DNA of 64,000 nt from NIOZ-UU13 sp035528395 (lineage in GTDB: Bacteria; Planctomycetota; Phycisphaerae; Sedimentisphaerales; Anaerobacaceae): positions 1 through 64,000 of the forward strand of contig DATKYR010000079.1 in NCBI GenBank assembly GCA_035528395.1. The letters run 5' to 3'. The translations under genes and the position numbers were made by a program. The notes below the pieces were generated by a model. That model worked only from the letters and a program-made list of their open reading frames with translations. It did not search any database and was not told the DNA's origin. Positions 1 through 7,568 of this stretch are shown here, piece after piece. Numbering within the stretch: position 1 is the stretch's first letter; each line of letters starts with the position of its first letter.

Positions 1-26
1 CTGTTGATTAGGATTCCAGGGCCGAT

Positions 27-2117
27 ATGTTTTACTCATCCGTGAGTCTCCAAGAATTGAATTTCTCTTATATAAATATCGGCCAGTATTATACCATTCC
101 ATTAAAGACTGTACAATTATTACTCGGACAGACTCCTAGGGCGCAATCTAAGGCCGTAAACTTGTCACTCCATGAGGCTGCAGCCAAGGGAGATATCGAC
201 CAAGTCAAATCTCTTATCTCAAAGGGCGCCGATGTGAATTCCAAGGAGTCGATGGGCATGACGCCGCTACATTATGCCGCCCTATATGGCCACAAGGACA
301 TGGTAGAGTTCCTTATTACCAAGGGAGCAGACGTCAATGCAAAAGACCTACAAGGTGACACGCCAGTAATGTCGGCTATAGTGGGCGCATCAGCTAACTG
401 TAAAGATGTCGTCCAACTTCTCGTTACAAAGGGCGCACAGATATCTGCTATCCATATGGCTGCTTATTTAGGCGATGTGGACAAAGTAAGAACTCTCCTA
501 AACCAAGGTACAGATGTCAATACCAAGTGGGCGCATGGTGCTACACCACTTCACCTTGCTATAGTTGGCGGGCAGAGTGAAGTAGTAAAGTTCCTCATCG
601 ACCAGGGTGCCAATGTCAACGCAAAGTCGGAAGAAGGCGTAACACTGTTACACGCAGCCCTCATTTACGGTGATAACGAGATGGTCAAATTGCTTATTGA
701 TAAGGGCGCGGATGTCAAGGCTGCCGATAAAGGCGACATCAGATTACTTGAGACGCTCATGCCGAGTATCATGAGAACCCTTGAGCTACTGGAGCCCGGA
801 GAAGATAAAGAAGAAGCAAAGAGATTGTGGTGGGAAAGTAAAAAAGATGACGTCAAGCTTGTGCTGGCAAGGGGAGGCCGTATTCCTACGCTGATTGTGG
901 CGCTCGGAGCGTCTATGGGTCTGAGGGATATGGTCGAACTGGCTATTAAAGAAGGCGAGGATGTCAACGCGCGGGCCCCGGCAAGGCAGAAAAAGACACT
1001 TCTACATGAAGCCGTTGATTCCGGTCATAAAGAATTAGTTCAGTATCTGCTCGATAAGGGAGCGGATATTAACGCAAAAGAGCGCCGAGGCTGGACGCCG
1101 CTTCACATGGCTTCGGCAGCCGGCCAAAGGGAAATAGTGGAACTGCTTATCTCTAAGGGTGCTGCCCTTAATGTCGGGGACATCCGGGGTGGAACAGCGC
1201 TATGGTATGCCAAAGAACAAGGCAACAAAGAAATTGTTGAATTGTTGCGTAGCCGCAGCGCTGAAGAGCAAGCACCTACGATCCCACTGCATCAGGCTGC
1301 AAGAGACGGCGACCTTGAGCAGGTAAAATCTCTTGTTTTAAGGGGAGCCGATGTCAATGCCATAGACGATCGGTTGGCAGGTACACCTTTACACTTAGCA
1401 GCCTACTACGGGCGTCATGATGTAGTACAATTCCTTATTTCCAAGGGAGCAAATGTTAATGTCCAGAATAAGTGGAATCGGACCGCGCTCGACGAGGCGG
1501 TTGACCAAAATCGTAGCGAAATCGCAGAAGTGTTACGCACGCATGGGGCCAAATTAGGTTTCTCGATGGAAGCGGGCAGGGCAGAACCTGTCAAATCGCT
1601 GCTGGAAAGCGCAGCTTCCAAATTTGCGATTCCCGAGAGGAATCTGGAAATACCAGAGCAGATGCAATCTTGCGCGGCAAACCTGCGAAAGATCTATACA
1701 GCAATCAAGAAATATGAGAAGGACAAAGGTACACTGCCTTACTGGCTTTCAGATCTCGTTCCCGACTACGTGAACAAAGAAATGCTCTTGTGCCCTCACA
1801 AGCCTATGGTGACCGGTCGACTACGCCATGATCCAAGGCTTCCCTGTAGTTATGGATACGAATTCAGGATGGATAGGGCTCGTGTGAATTTCCCTGGGAG
1901 TCATCTGGGCGGCGTGACTATGCGCGATTGGAAAACAGCGGAGATGAGACTTTTCGGTGACGTGGCTCCCCTGATTCGTTGTTTTGGCCACGGCCCAAAA
2001 ATCAACCTTTCCGTAAGTGGTAAAATCTACTTAAGTCAGATCGTATGGGCAACAATGTTTATGCCGGGGTATAAGCAATATGAAATATTTAAGCTGTTGG
2101 AAGAATCCTCGCGGTAG
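27..2117 (+). CDS. Ankyrin-repeat protein with C-terminal pseudopilin-like domain
   Basis: This 696-residue protein has about ten ankyrin repeats between residues 45 and 530, recognisable by recurring 'G(A)DVN', 'TPLH.AA' and 'ELLI.KGA' blocks, with a less regular stretch near 235-310. Residues about 565-690 are different: 'CAANLRKIYTAIKKYEKDKG' followed by 'LPYWLSDLVPDYV', 'LLCPHKP' and a late 'GDVAPLIRCFGHG'. That order resembles the globular part of planctomycete type II secretion pseudopilins, but the hydrophobic N-terminal helix is absent. No signal peptide is evident. The start is the first ATG after an in-frame stop at 9-11, and the first 45 residues match no ankyrin pattern, so the true N-terminus is uncertain. 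It resembles the ankyrin lipoprotein at 51491-53368. The role is probably protein binding; the partner is unknown. Confidence 0.85.
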   Translation: MFYSSVSLQELNFSYINIGQYYTIPLKTVQLLLGQTPRAQSKAVNLSLHEAAAKGDIDQVKSLISKGADVNSKESMGMTPLHYAALYGHKDMVEFLITKGADVNAKDLQGDTPVMSAIVGASANCKDVVQLLVTKGAQISAIHMAAYLGDVDKVRTLLNQGTDVNTKWAHGATPLHLAIVGGQSEVVKFLIDQGANVNAKSEEGVTLLHAALIYGDNEMVKLLIDKGADVKAADKGDIRLLETLMPSIMRTLELLEPGEDKEEAKRLWWESKKDDVKLVLARGGRIPTLIVALGASMGLRDMVELAIKEGEDVNARAPARQKKTLLHEAVDSGHKELVQYLLDKGADINAKERRGWTPLHMASAAGQREIVELLISKGAALNVGDIRGGTALWYAKEQGNKEIVELLRSRSAEEQAPTIPLHQAARDGDLEQVKSLVLRGADVNAIDDRLAGTPLHLAAYYGRHDVVQFLISKGANVNVQNKWNRTALDEAVDQNRSEIAEVLRTHGAKLGFSMEAGRAEPVKSLLESAASKFAIPERNLEIPEQMQSCAANLRKIYTAIKKYEKDKGTLPYWLSDLVPDYVNKEMLLCPHKPMVTGRLRHDPRLPCSYGYEFRMDRARVNFPGSHLGGVTMRDWKTAEMRLFGDVAPLIRCFGHGPKINLSVSGKIYLSQIVWATMFMPGYKQYEIFKLLEESSR

Positions 2118-2201
2118 ATCGAGATCACGGTCCCGGTCCTTCATACCAAAGACGTTGATGTGAATGACAACTATTAGTGTGGCACGGCTCCATCAAAGTT
2201 T

Positions 2202-2264
2202 GGCAAAGAGTGTGGATATGAGAAAATCATAGAGTTTCTTCTTGAGGACGCCTTTAAAGATTGA
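2202..2264 (+). pseudogene. Ankyrin repeat remnant
   Basis: Just downstream of the ankyrin gene, this short open stretch reads GKECGYEKIIEFLLEDAFKD and stops. It looks like the last helix pair of an ankyrin repeat ('G.E.IIEFLLE'). Another ankyrin-like scrap (VLHTKDVDVND) lies near 2135-2170. No complete gene can be drawn. The reading is a decayed end of the neighbouring gene or of a deleted paralogue. Confidence 0.4.
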
Positions 2265-2430
2265 TCGTTGGCTATTGATCATCGCCCTTACTTTGGCGAG
2301 GATTACAATGTTATTGGTTATTGGGATTCTTCACTTATCATATGGCTTTACTTGGGGCTATGGGATACGCTTCGTTCTCCTTTAGAATCCTTACGAACAG
2401 AGTGATAAATGGATTAGTGTTTTTGTGCTC

Positions 2431-3546
2431 TTATGTTCTTTGTCTGGGCATAGCGGTGGCTTCGATTTCAAACAGCAGGTCGGGGCGGCAGATGTCACAA
2501 ATGGCCGTTAGCCACGGCCAGTTAAGGGCGCCTTTGGAAGCGTTGAATATCTTCTCTACCTCAGTTGTCTTACAATAAGCGACCATCTGCACCACATCCT
2601 CATCCCTGCAGTTCATATCGCTGAGAACGGCACGAACGTTTTCTATGGTCGTTGCTATCTGGCCCGAGGCATCACCGATATGCGTGGTAGCTCCATCGGC
2701 GTCGATAGAGGCGGTTCCGGAAACAAATACCGTTTTCCCGGCCGGTGTAATTGCCCTTGAAGCCCTTGAGAAGGCCGAGCCGTACTCCAATGCACAGTGC
2801 TGTTTTCCCACTGCCTGAAGGAACTGGATCGAGTTCTGCGGTTCCAGGACCGCTGTCAGGTCCATTGCACAGTGGCCGCCGTCAGACGGGCCAAGTCCAA
2901 TGCCGGTACTGGCGGGCATTGACTGGCGGGTTCCATCGCCAATAAGCCGACGCTCGGTGAAGAACTTATTTCTGACATGATTAAAATCGTCGTACCAGGA
3001 AAGAATGTCCTTGAGCCACATCCACGTTCGCGGTACCGAAAGGAAGTCAGCTCCAAACTGTTGAAGGACTGATTCGGCCGTTTTCATCATAGCCTGGGCC
3101 TGTTCAGTGGCTTGTGGGGATTGTTGGGCAGAGATGTTCGAAAGTGTAAGATACGTACAGGCGGATGTGCGAAGAATTCGTCCGCAGGGAGTTTGGTCCA
3201 GACTAATCACCTCCGGTCTGCTGTCGCTGCTGATGGCGTGGACCTGTACTCCGGCGATAGGGCCGAGCAATCCTTCTTTGGCTACCAAAAAACTCGGGGC
3301 GACTCCATCATCAAGGTCGGCATAGGCCTGGGAGCGTGCGCGGCTGAGGATTTCCATTGCGCTTTGAGCGGCAAAGACCCGCTCCTGGAAAATATAGGCC
3401 TTTTTTGAACGGAGTATGTCGGAAATGCCGGAGAAAATCTCCTGGGCCTGGTTCTGGGCGGATGCACTTTCGGCGGGCACCGCTGAAATATAGATTTCAG
3501 TCGCCGAAGCCGATTCGATGCTGCGTGTATCCAGTTTTACAGTCAT
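2431..3546 (-). CDS. Rid-superfamily (YjgF/chorismatase-like) protein
   Basis: This is a 371-residue soluble protein with no signal peptide. The last 120 residues are a clear Rid/YjgF domain: 'GKTVFVSGTASID', then 'QIATTIENVRAVLSDMNC', then the ending 'CRPDLLFEIEATA', which holds the Arg and acidic pattern typical of the family. The first 240 residues form a longer module, as in the FkbO/Hyg5 chorismatases and other fused Rid proteins. Known Rid proteins deaminate reactive enamines or imines, whereas FkbO-type proteins hydrolyse chorismate; I cannot choose between these from sequence alone. It stands alone, converging on the ankyrin remnant, with a hairpin repeat just upstream of its start. 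Confidence 0.75.
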   Translation of the reverse strand: MTVKLDTRSIESASATEIYISAVPAESASAQNQAQEIFSGISDILRSKKAYIFQERVFAAQSAMEILSRARSQAYADLDDGVAPSFLVAKEGLLGPIAGVQVHAISSDSRPEVISLDQTPCGRILRTSACTYLTLSNISAQQSPQATEQAQAMMKTAESVLQQFGADFLSVPRTWMWLKDILSWYDDFNHVRNKFFTERRLIGDGTRQSMPASTGIGLGPSDGGHCAMDLTAVLEPQNSIQFLQAVGKQHCALEYGSAFSRASRAITPAGKTVFVSGTASIDADGATTHIGDASGQIATTIENVRAVLSDMNCRDEDVVQMVAYCKTTEVEKIFNASKGALNWPWLTAICDICRPDLLFEIEATAMPRQRT

Positions 3547-3577
3547 TTCTTATCTCATTATCCACAACTGCGTTATA

Positions 3578-3644
3578 GGGACCCCGACTTGCCTGCACCT
3601 GTGCTTTCCTGCACAGGTAGTCGCAGGTACAGGTGCGGGAACCC
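3578..3644 (+). repeat. Palindromic hairpin element, GGGACCCCG...GCGGGAACC family, copy 1
   Basis: The element begins GGGACCCCGACTTGCCTG and ends GCGGGAACCC. Inside it, CACCTGTGC and GCACAGG pair around a short loop, so the single strand would fold into a long hairpin. A second member with the same ends and a different core lies at 32233-32284. It sits directly upstream of the Rid-like gene (minus strand). Confidence 0.6.
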
Positions 3645-3728
3645 AAATCTTTGCCTTTTACCAGGCATATTAAATATCGTTAATAGAAGAATCAAGCTTA
3701 ATCCAGATTTTCCGGCAAGCGATGTTAA

Positions 3729-3904
3729 GAGCCTATCCAAATAACCTGCTCTATTGCGGCCGGCTGCAAAGCCCGATGCCTGCGTTATCGGCCAAAAACG
3801 TTCTCGACGTGGAGAAAACCACGCCTCCGAGCCTTTTTGGCCTGCCGCCTTGGCCTCAGACTTTTCGCTCGGCCTCATAACGCCCCGGTTATTCGGATAA
3901 GCTC
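3729..3904 (+). mobile_element. 176-bp MITE-like element, copy 1
   Basis: The ends are GAGCCTATCCAAATAACC and GGTTATTCGGATAAGCTC, an imperfect terminal inverted repeat of 18 bp. TAA occurs on both sides (3726-3728 and 3905-3907), fitting a 3-bp target duplication. Close copies with the same orientation lie at 48013-48188 and 57440-57616. There is no open reading frame of transposase size, so it would be non-autonomous. The GAG terminus with a TNA duplication recalls IS5-type (IS1031-like) elements; that link is inference. Confidence 0.75.
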
Positions 3905-3934
3905 TAAGTTCATTTCGGCCTTTCGGAAATTGGC

Positions 3935-4371
3935 TTTGATTGGGTTTGTTTTTTGGGCTGCGAAAACATCGTATTTTCTGTAATCCTTTGTTATAAGTGA
4001 GTTTACGTTCATTTTGGCCATTTCGGAAATTGGGTTTGTTTATTCGGACTACGAAAACATCGTTTTTTCTGTAATCCTTTGTTATAAGTGAGTTTACATT
4101 CATTTTGGCTTTTCGGAATCCGCCTACGGCGGACAAGATTGGGTTTGATTGGGTTTGAATTGGGTTTGTTTTTATATCCGGCCAGCGGGATAAAATTTTT
4201 ATAATCCTTTGTATCATAGATATTTATATAAATTTGGACATTTAGTGAATTGGGTTTGTTTTGCATAAAAAGGAGCTGATTTGTAGAGGGTTCTCGACAG
4301 ATGTAGAGGAGCGAGAGAGTGAAGAGTGAGCTAAAGTGCCTAAAGTGAGCTAAAGTTGGATTCTCGATGCT
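3935..4371 (-). repeat. KPN tandem-repeat block, copy 1
   Basis: About three degenerate tandem units of 90-110 bp each carry TTGGGTTTGTTT, a TCTGTAATCCTTTGTTATAA segment and GAGTTTAC.TTCATTTTGG. On the minus strand the units read as 'NKPN' and 'LTYNKGLQK' peptides, which gives long but low-complexity open frames. The end nearest 4371 reads SIENPTLAHFRHFSSLFT on the minus strand. The whole arrangement recurs at 49665-50061. I treat it as a dispersed repeat rather than a gene, because the frames shift between units. Confidence 0.65.
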
Positions 4372-4422
4372 CATGATTGGGAAATCCTCCTGATTTACTA
4401 TTTACTATTTACTATTGAAGAA

Positions 4423-4605
4423 TCACGAATCTGGGCTGGCTGGCTCTAAGTCCTTGCCACTCGGTGGCTTACGACATGCATACTGAAATGTCATCTATCG
4501 CCTGCTGGCGGTTTATGTTTGCCTGCTGGCTAACATATGTGTATTTTAACGTATTTACAAACATTGTCAACAAAAAAGTGACCAAAAAAACATTTTTTTT
4601 GGTAA
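4423..4605 (-). repeat. MTFQ promoter/mini-ORF cassette, copy 1
   Basis: Read on the minus strand, this has an A/T-rich hairpin (CCAAAAAAAAT/ATTTTTTTTGG-like), then TTGACA (4565-4570), 16 bp, and TAAAAT (4543-4548), a near-consensus sigma-70-type promoter. A GCC(A)GCAGGC-rich leader follows. A mini-ORF starts at 4494 and encodes MTFQYACRKPPSGKDLEPAS and a few more residues, with its stop at 4423. The copy at 50213-50391 keeps the promoter, leader and peptide. No clear ribosome-binding site is visible. It lies next to the KPN block, which any transcript would enter. Confidence 0.5.
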
Positions 4606-4722
4606 TCCTGATGATTTATGATGTTATATTAAGCTCCCTGCATTGCAGGGGGTTTTTGTTTCGTACATTTTTTTTAGTTTGTATTTTTGCTTTTTGCGGT
4701 TTTTACTTTTCACTTTTAACTT

Positions 4723-6876
4723 TTAATTCTCCATCCGGTATTCATACATCTTGTATCCAACCTCTCGACAGGCGGCGATGGTCTCAGCGTAAGGCGTATC
4801 GCATATATCGATAAAGCCGACCTGGTAGTTCTCACCGTCGCCCCGCCCGGTCGTCGCCTGGTCGCCATACTGAAACCAGTGAGTGCCCACAAGGTACGGG
4901 TTTTCCAGCCCCTCCCGTACATATCTGATATAAGCCTGTTCTCGCTCAGCTTGGTCGAAAGCGCTGCGAAGCCCCGTATGAAACATCCCTCTGTCCAGCG
5001 CCCCAAAATGGAATTCCCCGATGATAACGGGCTTATCTATCCCTTTCGGCGGCCGCAACGCCCGCGAACTGTACCTGTACCGATTGAAGCTGATGACATC
5101 ACAATATTTCGCGGCAATGGAAACGGGCCACTCCATACCAAAAAGCTCCTCTGGATAAAAGTGAAAATCAAAACGACAGCCGAGGTACAGCTTATCCGGT
5201 GCCGCTCCCTTAACCGCCTCACTGCACATTTGGAAATACTTCTCAGCAATCCTGCTGCTAAAGTTGGCGAGGTCCGTGTACGCCTTTTTCCTGTCAGGTA
5301 CCTTGCGCGCTCGCAGCATACCTTGCCAGGAGTTGTACCCCGTGCCCCAGGCCTTATTAAGATTCTCGATAGTTTCATACTTGTCCTTGAGGTCCTCGAC
5401 AAAGGCCTTCTTTGCTGCCTGCTCAGACGGCGACTGAAGCGTCCACAGGGCAAGATGTGGCTCACCACCCCAACCGCCCCACGTAAGCTCATTGTCTATA
5501 AAGTAGCCAATGCACCACGGGTCGTCCACCGTCCAGGCCAGTGCCTGTTTCAGTTGCCCCCCCAGTACCTGACGGAAAACAGGGTCAAACGGGTCAGGGA
5601 ATTTACCCCAGTATCCCTTGGCGCCCTCGATACGAGGACCACCGCTGTTGATAGTCCCCACATAAGGCGTCTTCCGCGCCAAATATATCTTCTCATCCGA
5701 CCAACTGCCGATAGTGTTCATCCCCCAGCTTCGCAGCCGCTTGTGAGTAATATCGGTAAAGACCTCCAGACAGTTTTCACCATACTTGCGAAACAGATTC
5801 GCCTGACTGAAGTTATAGGTCTTATACTCGCCCTTGTCCTTGTAGTACCCGTGTGGAGCCCACGATTCCGTCCCGTAGAATTGAGCAAACGCCGAGCCCA
5901 ATTCCGGAAGCTCCTCAAAATATTTTTGCCGATCCGTGATGGGCGTAACACCAAACCACGCATCCACGCAGTCGACTCCATGCGACCAGAAGAGTCTCCC
6001 CTCCGGGTCTATCAACCACCACTTATCCTGATACTTCTCAACCCGGAAATGCCCTGTGGCCTCAAGTTGCGGCCCAGCCGTCCATCCGCCGTACTCGTTC
6101 CAGTCAGAAGGGCTCGGATGCTTGGCCAGGTCAGATGCCTCTTTCTCGCGCTGGCGAGCTAAGTCCTCCACCGAATGTGTCTTTCCAGGCCAGTCCTTGT
6201 GTATGTACTGACCGAATGTGTCGATAAGCGGAAACATTGACGACCTCAGCTCCTCTAACGTAGCTGGCTCGTATGAACCATTAGCTCGGATATTATCGAT
6301 TTCAATTGTATGCTCGGCTTGCGGCGCAGGGACAGAAACGAAAAGCCCTTTGATTTTCCTTAAGTTGATGGGCTCCATAATCCACACATACCCACCAGGC
6401 ATCCCATTCATTCCAAAAAGGAATTTCGCAAAATGCTCAGGCGGAGTGTGACGCTTAATAAGAACGGTCAGAGTTTTGCTCGCTCCCGCCGGGATGGTGA
6501 CACCTCCGTCAACCCATTTATTGTTGTCAAGTCTGCAGGTTACAAGGACATCATTTGTCCCCTGATTCCGGACGTCCATAGCAACATAGAGAAACTGTGA
6601 GAGATCCCAATGTCCCTCTGCCGCCTTGAGCACAACCGTTGGCCTTTGCTCCTCATCGCCTATTGTTATGCGCAACGTATTTCCTTTCTCAGTTTTAGTT
6701 AAACTAACTTGGACGCCATCGGTGGTTTCAACAGCATCGAGGTCAAAATCTCCTTCAAAATCAAAAAGAAGCAGCGACCGTGTCTTTTCAATTGTAGATG
6801 GAGGGACTGTCCCTGCAATATGGCAGCCTGAGAAAATTATTATAAATCCAATCAGCCAGTTTTTTTTCATCGTCAC
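4723..6876 (-). CDS. GH50-like beta-agarase family glycoside hydrolase, lipoprotein
   Basis: This 717-residue protein opens with a lipoprotein signal (hydrophobic run, then 'FSGC'), so it is probably exported and membrane-anchored. Residues about 30-200 form a beta-sandwich resembling a carbohydrate-binding domain. The rest matches a GH50-type (beta/alpha)8 barrel: 'WWLIDPEGRLFWSHGVDCVD', 'GYFIDNELTWGG' with Glu about 463 as the likely acid/base, and 'VIIGEFHFGALDRGMFH' with Glu about 621 as the likely nucleophile. GH50 enzymes cut agarose and related galactans. It stands alone on the minus strand with no other agar genes in the window. The family call is fairly secure; the exact substrate is inferred. 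Confidence 0.85.
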   Translation of the reverse strand: MTMKKNWLIGFIIIFSGCHIAGTVPPSTIEKTRSLLLFDFEGDFDLDAVETTDGVQVSLTKTEKGNTLRITIGDEEQRPTVVLKAAEGHWDLSQFLYVAMDVRNQGTNDVLVTCRLDNNKWVDGGVTIPAGASKTLTVLIKRHTPPEHFAKFLFGMNGMPGGYVWIMEPINLRKIKGLFVSVPAPQAEHTIEIDNIRANGSYEPATLEELRSSMFPLIDTFGQYIHKDWPGKTHSVEDLARQREKEASDLAKHPSPSDWNEYGGWTAGPQLEATGHFRVEKYQDKWWLIDPEGRLFWSHGVDCVDAWFGVTPITDRQKYFEELPELGSAFAQFYGTESWAPHGYYKDKGEYKTYNFSQANLFRKYGENCLEVFTDITHKRLRSWGMNTIGSWSDEKIYLARKTPYVGTINSGGPRIEGAKGYWGKFPDPFDPVFRQVLGGQLKQALAWTVDDPWCIGYFIDNELTWGGWGGEPHLALWTLQSPSEQAAKKAFVEDLKDKYETIENLNKAWGTGYNSWQGMLRARKVPDRKKAYTDLANFSSRIAEKYFQMCSEAVKGAAPDKLYLGCRFDFHFYPEELFGMEWPVSIAAKYCDVISFNRYRYSSRALRPPKGIDKPVIIGEFHFGALDRGMFHTGLRSAFDQAEREQAYIRYVREGLENPYLVGTHWFQYGDQATTGRGDGENYQVGFIDICDTPYAETIAACREVGYKMYEYRMEN

Positions 6877-7475
6877 ATTCCTTTATTTATAAAAAGTATT
6901 CTGAAGATTATCTTGTCCCCAGCGACTCTGTTGCAAGCCGTCTGCATCCGTTCAATTTACATATCTCTTATTTCGCTTCGGCTGCGCTCAGTACAAAAGA
7001 TAGCGTTTAGCGTGAAATTTCCTGCCTGGGCAGGAATGTCAAACGTACGATTCAAAGAAGTATTCTGCCACTTGGTGTTTCCGTATTTGGTTAGATAAAA
7101 TAGGGTAATAGGCCATAAAAGTCAAAGGAAAAATCCCCCCAGCACAGGACTGGGGGATATATAAAATGATGGAAAGATAAAAGGAAAAATCAATTTATTC
7201 CGCCAAAAGACGGCGGATCTTCGATATTTATTATTTACACCGTCAAAAGGCGCCGGATTCAGCCTATGGCGGATCTTTGACTTCGATATTGATTATTGGG
7301 TTTGAGTGAAAGTGGTGCGAAATATGACCCAGCCCACAGGTGGCGGGGCTAATCGGGGTGGCGTAGGGGGGGGGAGGAGATTTCGGATTTGTGATTTGAG
7401 ATTTCATATTGGTTGATGGGTACATCTCGGGTGTGGGAGGACCCCGGGTGGAACCCGGGGCTAAGCGAGTCGGAG
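6877..7475. other. Gene-free gap with small hairpins
   Basis: No convincing gene lies here. There is a hairpin with arms TCCCCC.AG and CTGGGGGA (7134-7157) and two related segments of form CCGCCAAAAGACGGCGGATC and CCGTCAAAAGGCGCCGGATT (about 7199-7280), each followed by TTCGATATT. A further hairpin, ACCCCGGGTGGAACCCGGGG, spans 7441-7460. These look like dispersed palindromes; no promoter was clear. Confidence 0.4.
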
Positions 7476-7502
7476 GCCCTGGCGGGGCCAGGGCGGTTTT
7501 TT
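7476..7502 (+). terminator. GC-rich hairpin with T-tract
   Basis: GCCCTGGC and GCCAGGGC pair across a 3-base loop and are followed by GGTTTTTT. On the plus strand this is a good intrinsic-terminator shape, yet no plus-strand gene ends nearby. It may be one more dispersed hairpin downstream of the minus-strand gene at 7569. Confidence 0.4.
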
Positions 7503-7568
7503 AATTGACCCCCAAATAAATCCTTCGACCCATTCCCTTCGATTACACTCAGGGTAAACTCCCTACGC

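Noticed and set aside
2321..2578. Small plus-strand frame with hydrophobic stretches
   Set aside because: It overlaps the end of the Rid-like gene on the other strand and has no ribosome-binding site.
3573..4374. Two overlapping minus-strand open frames of 214 and 121 residues
   Set aside because: They run through the hairpin, the MITE and the KPN repeats, and the same peptides recur in different frames, so they are repeats rather than genes.
4879..6162. 427-residue plus-strand open frame
   Set aside because: It is antisense to the GH50-like gene, has no family sequence and only reflects that gene's codon pattern.
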